Part shown: piece after piece, positions 25,811 to 35,031 of the stretch
How positions within the stretch are numbered: position 1 is the first letter of the stretch
How the letters are laid out: every line of letters begins with the position of its first letter
Notes under the pieces: model-generated
Databases searched by the model: none
Told to the model about the DNA's origin: nothing
What the model saw: only the letters and a program-made list of their open reading frames with translations
Program-made: the position numbers and the translations under genes
Assembly (NCBI RefSeq): GCF_002846495.1
Contig: NZ_PJNE01000001.1
Coordinates: 3,038,001 to 3,102,000 of the forward strand
DNA length: 64,000 nucleotides
Direction: 5' to 3'
Source: Phycicoccus duodecadis
Lineage (GTDB): Bacteria; Actinomycetota; Actinomycetes; Actinomycetales; Dermatophilaceae

Positions 25811-28611
25811 CCGGCCGGCACGCGTCGACGCGACCGCGCCCGTTCCTCCTTCTCCGGCGTGGCGTCGCTTCGGGCCGCGGCACGGCGGTCCTGCTGGCCG
25901 TGGTCGCGGCGCTGACCTGCGGGTTCGTGGTGGCGGTGCCGCAGCTCGCGGCCGGGGCCGGCGACCGTGCCCTCGGCGACGTCGTGCGGGCCGCGCCGCC
26001 GGGCGCGCGCGACCTCGGCCTGCGGTTGGTGCCGCCGGCCACCCAGGGCGTGGCCCTGCCCTCCACCGACCCGGGCGTCGAGGCCGTCCCGCCGTTCGAC
26101 CCCGTGACGCGGGCCGTCGCCGCCGCCGCGGGTGCCACGGGGGCCCGCCTCGACCACGGCCCCGACCTCGCCGCGCAGAGCGAGCCGATGACGGTCGTGG
26201 CGCGCACCCGCCCCCTCGGGGTCAGCGCGGCCGAGGCGCTGGTGCGGCTGGACGACGCGTACGACGAGAAGGTCCGCTGGGTCGAGGGCGCGGCGCCGCG
26301 CGCGGCCACGACGCGGCGCACCCTGGGCACCATCAGCGGGCAGGACCACCTCGTGCAGGTGGTGCCGGCGGCCCTGCGCGACCGCACGGCGCGCACCTGG
26401 GGGATGCGGGTCGGCGACGTCCTCGAGCTGCGCCAGGGATCGCAGGCGACCCGCCGGACCACGCCCACCGCGGTCGTCCTGGCCGGGACCTTCGAGCCCA
26501 CCGACGCCGACGACCCGGCGTGGGCCGCCGAGCCCCGCCTCCTCGGCGTCGCCAAGATCCCCGCGGCCGACGGCGGCATCATCGACCAGGCCGCCCTGCT
26601 CGCCCCGCTCTCGAGCTACGCGGCGCTGGCCGACGGGCTGTGGCGCATCCCCGCCGGCGCGCCGCCCGAGGCGTCCCCGGCGCTGACCCACACCTGGCGC
26701 TGGGCCCTCGACCCCGGCCGTCTCACCCGCGCCGACGTCGCCCCTCTGCGGGCACTGCTGGTGCGCCTCGGCAGCGACCCCGCCCTCTGGAGCGACGTGC
26801 CGCGCCGCCCCGCCGTGGTCAGCGGCCTCTCCGACCTGCTCGACCGCTACGAGCGCGATCTCGCGGTCACCGACGTGATGGCCTCCTTCGTCACCGCCGG
26901 CGGCACGGCCCTGGCCGTGCTGGTGCTGGCGCTGGGCGCGCTGCTCGGGGCCGAGCGCCGCCGCGGCCAGGTCCGCCTGCTGCGGGTGCGCGGCGCCTCG
27001 ACCGCCCGCGTGCTCGGGCTGGTCACCGGCTGGACCGCCGGGGCCGCGGTGCCGGCCGCGCTGCTGGCGGCCCTGGCCACCGGGCTGCTGGTCGACGGGC
27101 CGGTGCCGGGGGCGGCGTGGGTCGAGGTGGCGGCGGTGGCGGTGCTGCCCGGGCTGGTCGTGCTGGGAGCGACGTGGGTGGGGGTGCGCCGGCTGGGCGA
27201 GGTGCCCGACGAGACCCGTTCGCCGGCCCGGGCGGCCCGCCGGCTGGTGCTCGAGCTGCTGGTGGTGGCGCTGGCGGTGTTCGCCCTCACGACGGTGCGC
27301 AGCCGGGGTGCCGACATCGTGGCCGGTCGGGCCGACGCCCTGGCCGCCGTCGCGCCGGTGCTCGTGGCGCTGGCCGCCGGGGTGCTGGCCGTCCGCCTCC
27401 TGCCGTGGCCGCTGGGGGTGTTGGCGCGGGCCGCCGAGCGGCGCCGCGGGCTGGTCGCGTTCCTGGGGCTCGGCCGGGCCGCCCGCACCGGTGCCGACGC
27501 CGCCGTGCCCGTGGTGGCCCTGGTGGTGGGCACGGCCCTGGTCGCGCTCACGGCCACGGTGGGCTCCTCGCTGGGCGTCCAGCGCGACCTCGCGGCCCGG
27601 CTGGCGGTGGGGGCCGACGCCCGCGTCGACGCCGGCCGCATCGACGCGCCCGAGGTCGCCGCCCTGGCGGCGCGGCCCGGGGTGCGCTCGGCCGTCCCGG
27701 CCTACGTCGAGACCACCGGCGGCATCGAGGTCGACGGGCGCCAGTCGCTGGTCACGGTGCTGGCGGTCGACCCCGCCCGCTACGCCGACCTGCTGCGCGA
27801 CACCCCGCTGGCCTTCACCCCGCCGGCGGCCGTACCGGGCGACGGGCTGCCGGTGGTGCTCAGCGGCGGCCCGGCCGGGCCGGGCCCCCTGGGGCTGGTC
27901 GTGCGGGGCACCACCCTGCCCGCGCACCGCGTCGCCACCGTGCCCGGTCTGGCGCGGGTCGTGGCGGGGCGCGAGAGCGTCGTCGCCCTGGTGCCGCTGG
28001 ACGCCCTGGTCGCGGCCCTGCCCACCGTGCAGCCGAACGCGGTCTACCTCGCGGCGGACCGCGACGCCCAGGCCGCCCTGGCCACCGACGCCCACGACGA
28101 CCCCACCCGCCTGGGCGGTCTCGTCACCGGGGTCACCACCGTCGACGGGCTGGTCGACCAGGTCGCGGGCGGCGCACTGGCGTCCTTCGTCGGCGCCACC
28201 TACCTGGCCGCCTCGGTCGTCGGCGGCGCCCTGACCCTCCTGGCGCTCCTCCTGCTGCTCGCCGCCACCCGCCCCGCCCGCATCCAGCTCGTCATCCGGC
28301 TGAGGACCCTGGGCCTGGCCCCCGGCACCGACCGCCGCCTGGCCTGGAGCGAGGTCATGCCGGTGGTCGTGGTCGGTGTCCTGGCGGGTGCCGTCGCCGG
28401 GGTGGCCGCACCGCTGGCCGTCGGGCCGGCCCTGGACCTGTCGGCCGTCACCGGCGCCGTCACCCGGCTGCCCCTGGAGCCCCGTCCGCTCGCGGTGGTC
28501 CTGGCCGCCGCGGCCGTCCTGGCCCTCGGGGCCCTCGCACTCCTCGTCGACGCCGCCGCCGCCCGGCGCGGCGACCTCGCCCAGCACCTCCGTAGAGGGG
28601 ACTCCGCATGA
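25807..28611 (+). CDS. ABC transporter permease, FtsX type (second subunit)
   Basis: 934 residues from GTG 25807, overlapping the first permease by GTGA. Same plan: N-terminal helix (TAVLLAVVAALTCGFVVAV), a ~300-residue exported domain, FtsX core with LGAERRRGQVRLLRVRGAST as coupling helix, further helices near 480-620, a second exported domain, and a last helix group with IQLVIRLRTLGLAPGTDRR, the counterpart of the second coupling region. Sequence identity to its neighbour looks low, so the transporter would be a heterodimer. It ends in an ATGA overlap with the first ATPase gene. Confidence 0.87.
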   Translation: MTGRHASTRPRPFLLLRRGVASGRGTAVLLAVVAALTCGFVVAVPQLAAGAGDRALGDVVRAAPPGARDLGLRLVPPATQGVALPSTDPGVEAVPPFDPVTRAVAAAAGATGARLDHGPDLAAQSEPMTVVARTRPLGVSAAEALVRLDDAYDEKVRWVEGAAPRAATTRRTLGTISGQDHLVQVVPAALRDRTARTWGMRVGDVLELRQGSQATRRTTPTAVVLAGTFEPTDADDPAWAAEPRLLGVAKIPAADGGIIDQAALLAPLSSYAALADGLWRIPAGAPPEASPALTHTWRWALDPGRLTRADVAPLRALLVRLGSDPALWSDVPRRPAVVSGLSDLLDRYERDLAVTDVMASFVTAGGTALAVLVLALGALLGAERRRGQVRLLRVRGASTARVLGLVTGWTAGAAVPAALLAALATGLLVDGPVPGAAWVEVAAVAVLPGLVVLGATWVGVRRLGEVPDETRSPARAARRLVLELLVVALAVFALTTVRSRGADIVAGRADALAAVAPVLVALAAGVLAVRLLPWPLGVLARAAERRRGLVAFLGLGRAARTGADAAVPVVALVVGTALVALTATVGSSLGVQRDLAARLAVGADARVDAGRIDAPEVAALAARPGVRSAVPAYVETTGGIEVDGRQSLVTVLAVDPARYADLLRDTPLAFTPPAAVPGDGLPVVLSGGPAGPGPLGLVVRGTTLPAHRVATVPGLARVVAGRESVVALVPLDALVAALPTVQPNAVYLAADRDAQAALATDAHDDPTRLGGLVTGVTTVDGLVDQVAGGALASFVGATYLAASVVGGALTLLALLLLLAATRPARIQLVIRLRTLGLAPGTDRRLAWSEVMPVVVVGVLAGAVAGVAAPLAVGPALDLSAVTGAVTRLPLEPRPLAVVLAAAAVLALGALALLVDAAAARRGDLAQHLRRGDSA

Positions 28612-29540
28612 GCACCGCCACCTCCGCCACCTCCGCCACCCGCAGCCGCCGCGGCGACGGGCCGTACATCCTGTGCGACAACCTGGTCCGCATCTTCAGC
28701 GCCGAGGGCGTCGAGGTCGTCGCCCTCCAGGGGCTCGACCTCACCGTCGAGAAGGGCGAGCTCGTGGCGCTCGTCGGCGCCTCGGGCTCGGGCAAGTCGA
28801 CCCTGCTCGCCATCCTCTCCGGGCTCGACACCCCCAGTGCCGGCGTCGTGCGGGTGGCGGGCCGCGACCTGCTCACGCTGTCGGCCCGCGACCGCCTGCA
28901 CTACCGGCGGCGCACCGTGGGGTTCCTCCACCAGCAGGCCGCCGCCAACCTGCTGCCCTACCTGAGCGCCCAGGAGAACGTCGAGCTGCCGATGTCGCTG
29001 GCCCGGGTGCCGCGCTCCGAGCGGGCCACCCGGGCCGCCGAGACCCTCGAGGTGCTCGGGGTCGCCGACTGCGCCGCGCGGCGGGCGCACGAGATGTCGG
29101 GCGGTCAGCAGCAGCGGGTGGCGCTGGGGGTGGCGCTGGCGAACCGCCCCGGGGTGCTGCTCGCCGACGAGCCCACCGGCGAGCTCGACAGCCGCAGCAG
29201 CGACGAGGTGTTCGCCGCCATCCGCCGGGCCAACGACACCTTCGGCACGACGGTCCTGGTCGTCACCCACGACGCCCAGGTCAGCGAGCAGGTGGCTCGC
29301 ACGGTCGGCATCCGCGACGGCCGCACATCGTCGGAGGTACGCCGGCGCACGGCCGTCGACGAGCACGGCAACGAGGGGCTCGTGGCCGAGGAGTTCGCCG
29401 TGCTCGACCGGGCCGGCCGCCTCCAGCTGCCCCGGCAGTTCACCGCCGCGCTCGAGCTGCGCGACCGGGTCCGCCTCGACCTCGAGACCGACCACATCGG
29501 CGTCTGGCCCGCCGGCCGTCGCGAGGAGGACCAGGGATGA
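28608..29540 (+). CDS. ABC transporter ATP-binding protein
   Basis: 310 residues. Walker A GASGSGKSTLLAILSGLDTP near residue 60, Q-loop in GFLHQQAAANLLPYLSAQENV, signature MSGGQQQRVALGVALANRPG, Walker B VLLADEPTGELD and switch His in VVTHDAQ. About 80 extra residues after the core (RRTAVDEHGNEGLVAEEFAV, TAALELRDRVRLDLETDHIG) are beyond the usual ~230-residue MacB/LolD-type ATPase and may be regulatory. ATGA overlaps on both sides place it firmly in the four-gene exporter operon. Confidence 0.92.
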   Translation: MSTATSATSATRSRRGDGPYILCDNLVRIFSAEGVEVVALQGLDLTVEKGELVALVGASGSGKSTLLAILSGLDTPSAGVVRVAGRDLLTLSARDRLHYRRRTVGFLHQQAAANLLPYLSAQENVELPMSLARVPRSERATRAAETLEVLGVADCAARRAHEMSGGQQQRVALGVALANRPGVLLADEPTGELDSRSSDEVFAAIRRANDTFGTTVLVVTHDAQVSEQVARTVGIRDGRTSSEVRRRTAVDEHGNEGLVAEEFAVLDRAGRLQLPRQFTAALELRDRVRLDLETDHIGVWPAGRREEDQG

Positions 29541-30220
29541 GCGACATGCTGGTGGTGCAGGACGTCAGCCGCGGCTTCGGCACCGGCGAGGCCCGGGTCG
29601 AGGCCCTGCGCGGGGTGTCGCTGACGGCCGCGGCCGGTGAGCTGCTGGCCGTGCGCGGCCGGTCGGGCTCGGGCAAGACCACGCTGCTCAACGTCGTCGG
29701 CGGCCTCGACCGCCCCGATGCCGGGCGCGTGGTGCTCGACGGCGCCGACGTCACGGCGATGGACGACGACGGCCTGCTCGCGCTGCGCCGCGGCACGGTG
29801 TCGTACGTCTTCCAGAGCTTCGGGCTGGTCCCCATCCTCACCGCGCGCGAGAACGTCGGGGTCCCGCTGCGCCTGCTCGAGGTCGACCCGGCCGAGCGCG
29901 AGGAGCGGGTGGCCGAGGCGCTCGAGCACGTGGGGCTCTCGGGGCACGTGAACCAGCGGCCGGGCGAGCTCTCGGGCGGTCAGCAGCAGCGCGTCGCCAT
30001 CGCCCGGGCGCTCGTCGCCCGCCCACGGGTGCTCCTCGCGGACGAGCCGACCGGCCAGCTTGACTCCGAGACCGGGCGCGAGATCATGACCCTCATCGCA
30101 CGGCTGGCGAGCGAGCAGCGGATGACGACGCTCGTCACCACGCACGACCCCGCGCTGCTGTCGATCGCCGACCGGGTGCTCGAGATGGCCGACGGCCACC
30201 TGGCTCCGGCCGCCGGCTGA
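29537..30220 (+). CDS. ABC transporter ATP-binding protein, MacB/LolD type
   Basis: 227 residues, standard size. Walker A GRSGSGKTTLLNVVGGLDRP, Q-loop YVFQSFGLVPILTARENV, signature LSGGQQQRVAIARALVARPR, Walker B VLLADEPTGQLD, switch His VTTHDPALL. Starts at ATG 29537 inside the preceding stop (ATGA). Two different ATPases with two different permeases suggest an asymmetric exporter rather than a duplication. Confidence 0.93.
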   Translation: MSDMLVVQDVSRGFGTGEARVEALRGVSLTAAAGELLAVRGRSGSGKTTLLNVVGGLDRPDAGRVVLDGADVTAMDDDGLLALRRGTVSYVFQSFGLVPILTARENVGVPLRLLEVDPAEREERVAEALEHVGLSGHVNQRPGELSGGQQQRVAIARALVARPRVLLADEPTGQLDSETGREIMTLIARLASEQRMTTLVTTHDPALLSIADRVLEMADGHLAPAAG

Positions 30221-30252
30221 CCCGACGACGACCCACCCGCGGGTCACCCCGG

Positions 30253-31200
30253 TCAGCCCGGGACGCGGACCATGCCCTCCTGCGCCACGGTCGCCACCAG
30301 CGTGCCGTCGGCGGTGAACATCCGGCCGATGCCCAGGCCGCGGCCACCCTGGGCCGACGGCGACTGCTCGGCGTAGAGCACCCACTCGTCGGCGCGGGCC
30401 GGCCGGTGGTACCACATGGCGTGGTCGAGGCTGGCCATCTTCAGCCCCGGCTGGGTCCAGGGGAGCCCGTGGCGGCGCATGACCGGCTCGAGCAGGCTGT
30501 AGTCGGAGGCGTAGGCCAGGACGGCCTCGTGCAGCAGCGGGTCGTCGGGCAGGGTGCCGACCGCCCGCATCCACACGTTCTGGGCCGCCACCTGCGGGCC
30601 GTCGCCGGTGTAGAGGTTGCCCTCGACGTGGCGCATCTCGATGGCCCGGTCGGCCAGGTGGCGGGCGCGCGGGTCGTCGACGCCCTCGAGCGAGTCGCGC
30701 AGCGAGGGAACGGACTCGGGGGCCGGGACGTCGGGCATGGGGTCCTGGTGGTCGAGCCCGCCGTCGGGCAGCTGGAAGGACGCGCTCATCGACAGGATGG
30801 GCTTGCCGTGCTGCACCGCGTGCACCCGCCGGGTCGAGAACGACCGGCCGTCGCGCATCCGCTCGACGCTGAAGGTGATGGGCTGGGTGTCGTCGCCCGG
30901 GCGCATGAAGTACGCGTGCAGCGAGTGCAGGCGGCGGCGCTCGCCCGGCAGCGACTCGACGGTGCGGCCCGACGCGACGACGCACTGCGCCAGCACCTGG
31001 CCGCCGAACACCCGGCCGTGCGGCTGCTTCTGGCTGCGCCCTCGGAAGAGGGTGATGTCCTCGGCGAAGGTCTCGGGCAGCTCGACCCCGGTGTCGGTGC
31101 GCTGGCCGTGGGGGCCGACGCTGACCTGCGCCGACCCCAGCTCCTCGAGGTCGAGGATGCCGAGCAGTTCGACCAGGGAGGCGGGCGTTTCGGCGGTCAC
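30253..31200 (-). CDS. tesB: Acyl-CoA thioesterase II
   Basis: 315 residues with two hot-dog domains. Domain 1 has RVFGGQVLAQCVVASGRTV and HSLHAYFMRPGD; domain 2 has LLHEAVLAYASDYSLLEPV and SLDHAMWYHRP, where the Asp and the following Thr/Gln positions form the active site in TesB enzymes. Hydrolyses acyl-CoA to free acid and CoA in the cytosol. I prefer GTG 31200, since TAGGGT lies seven bases upstream and no ribosome site is present; GTG 31209 is the alternative. Single gene, convergent with the ABC operon. Confidence 0.93.
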   Translation of the reverse strand: MTAETPASLVELLGILDLEELGSAQVSVGPHGQRTDTGVELPETFAEDITLFRGRSQKQPHGRVFGGQVLAQCVVASGRTVESLPGERRRLHSLHAYFMRPGDDTQPITFSVERMRDGRSFSTRRVHAVQHGKPILSMSASFQLPDGGLDHQDPMPDVPAPESVPSLRDSLEGVDDPRARHLADRAIEMRHVEGNLYTGDGPQVAAQNVWMRAVGTLPDDPLLHEAVLAYASDYSLLEPVMRRHGLPWTQPGLKMASLDHAMWYHRPARADEWVLYAEQSPSAQGGRGLGIGRMFTADGTLVATVAQEGMVRVPG

Positions 31201-31264
31201 GGGCGTCACCCTACCGAGGTGCCGGGCCCGGCCCACCACGCCCGTCGGATGCCGCGCGCCGGCC

Positions 31265-32728
31265 TCAGGCGACGAGCCCGTGGCTGCTCGGACGGGCCGG
31301 CCGCGCGCGACCGCGGCCCCGGTCGGCACGCACGGCCCCGGCCGCCACGGCCAGCCGCCGTACGGCCTCGGCCATCGCCTCACCGGGGAGGACGTGGGGG
31401 AGACGGAGCCAGCGCTCGAGCCCGCCGTCGACCGCGAACCGGGGGCCGGCCGCGACCAGCAGCCCCTCGTCCTCGGCCGCGACGGCCAGCCGGCTCGACG
31501 GCAGGTCGGGCGGCAGCTCGCACCAGAGCGAGAGGCCGCCCCGGGCGGGGGTGGTGCGCACGTCCGGCAGGTGCTGGGACAGGGCCTCGAGCAGGGCACT
31601 GCGTGACGCGCGCAGGTCGAGCCGCCGCTCGTCGGTGATGCCGGGGGCGGCGCGCATGAGCTCGAGGAGCACCAGCTGCTCGAGCACCGGGGCGCCGAGG
31701 TCGCTGGCCGCGCGGGACTCGACGAGGTGGGCGGTGCCGCCGCGAGGCGCCCGCAGCCATCCGGTGCGCAGGCCACCCCAGTGCGACTTCGAGGCGCTGC
31801 CGACCGTGACGGCCCCGGGGAGGTGTGCGGCGAAGGGCAGCGGCATCGGGCCGCCCTCGAGGTCGACCTCGACGATGGTCTCGTCGACCAGCGTGGTGGT
31901 GCCGGCGGCCCGCAGTGCGGCGGCCAGCCGGGCCCGGTCGTCGTCGGCCATCAGTGCGCCGGTGGGGTTCTGGAAGTCGGGGACCAGCACCGCGGCGCGG
32001 GCGCGGGCCGCGCGGACGGTGGCCACGGCGCCCTGCACGTCCCAGCCGTCGGGGTCCATCGGCAGCGGAGCGAGCCGCGCCCCGGCCCGGCGCAGGACGT
32101 CGAGGGTGTTGGGGTAGCCCGGGTTCTCGACGACCACGCGGTCGCCAGGGTGCACCAGCGAGCTCGTGACGATGTTGATGCCGGCCACCGCGCCGGAGGT
32201 CACGATGACGTCGTCGGGCGTGGTCGGCAGCCCCCGCTCCGTGTACCGGTCGGCGATGGCCTCGCGCAGCTCGGGCACGCCGAACACGAGGTAGCCCGCG
32301 CCCGTGAGGTAGCGGGGGAGGAGGCCGACCGCTCGCTCGTAGGCCTCGACGACCCCGACCGGGGCGCGGGTGGCGGCACAGGTGAGGTCGATGACGTCGT
32401 CGCGCGGGTCGGCCGGGAAGAGGCTCGAGGAGCCGCGGCGGCGCGAGCCCTCGGGCAGGGTCACGAGCGAGCCCGAGCCGCGTCGCGAGACCAGGTAGCC
32501 CCCGTCGCGCAGCACCTCGTAGGCCCGGCTCACGGTGGTGCGGCTGACCCCCAGGGCGCCGGTCAGCTCGCGCTCGCTCGGGAGGCGGCTGCCCAGAGCG
32601 ATCCGGCCGTCGGCGACGGCGACCCGCAGCGCGTCGGCCAGGGCGCGGTAGGCCGGGCGGGCGCTGCCGAGGTCGCCCACGAGCCGGGCGGTACGGGCGG
32701 CGCCGACGACGGGCGTGGGGTCGGTCAT
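31265..32728 (-). CDS. MocR-type regulator (GntR DNA-binding domain + aminotransferase-like domain)
   Basis: 487 residues. Residues ~20-85 form a GntR winged helix (YRALADALRVAVADGRIALG, LPSERELTGALGVSRTTVSR), the rest a fold type I aminotransferase-like domain. PLP-binding Lys is present in VGSASKSHWGGLRTGW, with VLVPDFQNPTGALM and TSGAVAGINIVTSSLV in the expected order. MocR proteins sense PLP or an amino compound and regulate a neighbour. The neighbour is a YczE-family membrane protein transcribed divergently 62 bp away, the same pairing as yczR-yczE in Bacillus. ATG 32728 has CACAGT seven bases upstream, so it may be leaderless. Confidence 0.92.
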   Translation of the reverse strand: MTDPTPVVGAARTARLVGDLGSARPAYRALADALRVAVADGRIALGSRLPSERELTGALGVSRTTVSRAYEVLRDGGYLVSRRGSGSLVTLPEGSRRRGSSSLFPADPRDDVIDLTCAATRAPVGVVEAYERAVGLLPRYLTGAGYLVFGVPELREAIADRYTERGLPTTPDDVIVTSGAVAGINIVTSSLVHPGDRVVVENPGYPNTLDVLRRAGARLAPLPMDPDGWDVQGAVATVRAARARAAVLVPDFQNPTGALMADDDRARLAAALRAAGTTTLVDETIVEVDLEGGPMPLPFAAHLPGAVTVGSASKSHWGGLRTGWLRAPRGGTAHLVESRAASDLGAPVLEQLVLLELMRAAPGITDERRLDLRASRSALLEALSQHLPDVRTTPARGGLSLWCELPPDLPSSRLAVAAEDEGLLVAAGPRFAVDGGLERWLRLPHVLPGEAMAEAVRRLAVAAGAVRADRGRGRARPARPSSHGLVA

Positions 32729-32790
32729 GGGGTCCACTGTGGCACGATTGGCCCTCGATTCCCATGCCACTTCTGCGTCAGGATGCTCGG

Positions 32791-33633
32791 GTGACCCCGC
32801 TCCAGCTCGTCCGCAACGGCGTCCGCCGCCGCGTCGACCTCGTCCCGATGACCCCTCTCGAGCAGCTCCGCGCCGGCCGCCTGGTGCGCCGGGTGGCGCA
32901 GCTGCTGGTGGGGCTGAGCCTGTTCGGCGTGACGATGGCGTGCATGCTGCGGGCCGGGCTCGGCCTCGAGCCGTGGGGGGTCTTCACCTACGGCCTGACC
33001 GTGCACCTGCCACTGTCGTACGGCCAGATGGTCGTCGCGAGCAGCTTCGTGGTGCTGCTGCTGTGGATCCCGCTGCGCCAGTGGCCCGGCCTCGGCACCG
33101 TCCTCAACGCCGTGGTCGTGGGGCTCGCCACCGACGTGATGCTCGGCGTGCTGCCGCCGGTCGACGGTCTCGGGGCGCGCATCCCGCTGATGGTCGTCGG
33201 GATCGTCGGCAACGGGTTCGCCGGCGCCCTGTACATCGGGAGCCAGCTGGGCCCGGGGCCTCGCGACGGGCTGATGACCGGCCTGTCGCGCCGGACCGGG
33301 CGCTCGATCCGGCTCGTGCGGACTGCCATCGAGGTCACGGTCGTCGTGTTCGGCTGGCTCCTGGGCGGCGTCCTGGGCATCGGGACCGTGCTGTACGCGC
33401 TGGTCATCGGCCCGGTCATCCAGCTGTTCCTGCCGCTGCTCACGGTGCGGGTCGACCCGCCCGTGCGGGCTCAGGCCGGGTCGCTCGCTCCGGGCGAGAG
33501 CCGGGAGTCGGGCTCGGAGCGCCACGACCAGACCGCGGCCGCGAGCGCGCCGAGGAGCAGCACCAGCGAGGCGCCGAGGGCCCATCGCAGTGCCGGCCCC
33601 GGCGCGCCGGAGTGCGAGGCCACGACCTGGTAG
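32791..33633 (+). CDS. YczE/YyaS/YitT-family membrane protein
   Basis: About five membrane helices. The conserved family region begins at MTPLEQLRAGRLVRRVAQLL and includes SLFGVTMACMLRAGLGLEPWGVF, GSQLGPGPRDGLMTGLSRRTG and IEVTVVVFGWLLGGVLGIGT. Three starts are in frame: 32764, 32791 (GTG) and 32848 (ATG). I chose 32791 because CAGGAT precedes it by six bases, as at several other starts in the window, although family similarity starts only at 32848. The last ~50 residues are hydrophilic and lie antisense to the 3' end of the converging MFS gene. Probably regulated by the divergent MocR protein. Transport function unproven. Confidence 0.83.
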   Translation: MTPLQLVRNGVRRRVDLVPMTPLEQLRAGRLVRRVAQLLVGLSLFGVTMACMLRAGLGLEPWGVFTYGLTVHLPLSYGQMVVASSFVVLLLWIPLRQWPGLGTVLNAVVVGLATDVMLGVLPPVDGLGARIPLMVVGIVGNGFAGALYIGSQLGPGPRDGLMTGLSRRTGRSIRLVRTAIEVTVVVFGWLLGGVLGIGTVLYALVIGPVIQLFLPLLTVRVDPPVRAQAGSLAPGESRESGSERHDQTAAASAPRSSTSEAPRAHRSAGPGAPECEATTW

Positions 33634-34949
33634 GTCGTCATCAGCACGGCCGCGCCGATGGCGGACCCGATGCGCTGGCTGGTCTGCAGCGCGCCGCCGG
33701 CCGCGCCGCCCATCCGTGGGGGGATGTCGGCCAGCGACAGGGTGATGTTGGGCGAGACCACGGCGCCCCCGCCGAGGCCGGCCACGAGCAGCGGCAGGGC
33801 CAGGACGAGCCACAGCCGGTCGCTGCGCTCGGCCCCGGGGGCCAGGGTGGCGAGCGCGACCAGGCCGGCCATCATCACGACCAGCGCGCCCACGGTCAGC
33901 GGCCGGCCGACCCGGCTCACCAGGCGCCCTGCGACGGGGGACGCGACCGCGGACCCGACGGCGAAGGGCGTGAGCAGCAGGCCGGCCCGCAACGGGGTGT
34001 AGCCGAGGCCGTCCTGGAGGTACACGCTGAGGACCAGGAAGATGCCGGTGAACCCGGTGAAGTACAGGCCGCCGATGAGGATGCCGCTGGCGTAGCCCGG
34101 GGCGGTGCGCAGCAGGCCGAGGTCGAGCAGCGGGGCACGGTCGGCGGCGACGACGCGGCGTTCCCAGCGCACGAAGGCCACGGCGAGGACCGGCACCAGG
34201 ACCAGGAGCAGCAGCGACAGCCGCTGGCCGGTCTCGATGCTGACGATGGGGTAGAGCAGGGCCAGCACGGTGGCCCCGAGCAGGGCCGCGCCCCCGAGGT
34301 CGAGCTGCCGGTCGGCGGCGGCGTCGGCGTCCGCCCGGCCCGGCACCAGCCGCGCGATGGCGACCAGCAGCACCGCACCGATGGGGACGTTGACCAGGAA
34401 GATCCAGCGCCAGCCGTTCTGCTCGCCGAAGGCCGCGATGAGCAGGCCGCCGAGGATGGGGCCGATGGCCGACGAGACCGAGACGGTGAACCCGAAGAGC
34501 CCGAACGCGATGCCGCGCTCGCGCCCGCTGAACAGGGTCTGGATGAGGCCGGAGCTCTGCGGCGTCAGCAGGCCGGCCGCGAACCCCTGCACCAGCCGCG
34601 CCAGGATGAGCACGACCACGTGCGGCGCGAGGCCGGCGGCCGCGCTGGCCAGCACGAAGCCGGTGAGGCCGACGAGCATCATCCGCCGCCGCCCGTAGGT
34701 GTCGCCGAGTCGGCCACCGCTGACCAGCACCAGGCCGAGGGCCAGCGCGTAGCCCGACACGACCCACTGGATGGTGCCGGCGCTGGTGTCGAGGCCGGTG
34801 CGCATCGAGGGGATGGCGACGTTGACGATGGTGACGTCGAGCAGCACCATGAAGCCCACGACGAGGGTGACGCCGAGGACGCGCCACCGCCGCGGGTCGG
34901 GGGTCTCGTCGCGGGGCGGCGCCGCGCGTTCCTCGGTCTCCTGGCTCAC
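33471..34949 (-). CDS. MFS multidrug exporter, DHA2 family (14 helices)
   Basis: 492 residues with about 14 membrane helices. Motif A is GGRLGDTYGRRRMMLVGL; the first helix has VVGFMVLLDVTIVNVAIPSM, typical of EmrB/QacA drug:proton antiporters. Starts at GTG 34949, with TAGCGT six bases upstream (leaderless pattern). Its 3' end overlaps the converging YczE gene by 163 bp, an unusually long antisense overlap. Substrate unknown. Confidence 0.92.
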   Translation of the reverse strand: MSQETEERAAPPRDETPDPRRWRVLGVTLVVGFMVLLDVTIVNVAIPSMRTGLDTSAGTIQWVVSGYALALGLVLVSGGRLGDTYGRRRMMLVGLTGFVLASAAAGLAPHVVVLILARLVQGFAAGLLTPQSSGLIQTLFSGRERGIAFGLFGFTVSVSSAIGPILGGLLIAAFGEQNGWRWIFLVNVPIGAVLLVAIARLVPGRADADAAADRQLDLGGAALLGATVLALLYPIVSIETGQRLSLLLLVLVPVLAVAFVRWERRVVAADRAPLLDLGLLRTAPGYASGILIGGLYFTGFTGIFLVLSVYLQDGLGYTPLRAGLLLTPFAVGSAVASPVAGRLVSRVGRPLTVGALVVMMAGLVALATLAPGAERSDRLWLVLALPLLVAGLGGGAVVSPNITLSLADIPPRMGGAAGGALQTSQRIGSAIGAAVLMTTYQVVASHSGAPGPALRWALGASLVLLLGALAAAVWSWRSEPDSRLSPGASDPA

Positions 34950-35031
34950 CGCTCCACGCTAGGCGCTGCGAGCGGGCCCGGGACGTCGGGCTCCGCGAGG
35001 CGAGCCCGGCTGGTGAGGGTTGCGGCGCCCG

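Noticed and set aside
23284..28587. A 1767-codon open frame on the minus strand
   Set aside because: It is antisense to the two ABC permeases, rich in Arg/Gly/Thr/Pro with no domain, and exists only because GC-rich third positions remove stop codons.
30253..31776. A longer tesB protein of 507 residues
   Set aside because: The first ~190 residues are the MocR gene read in another frame; the thioesterase homology starts at the leaderless GTG at 31200.
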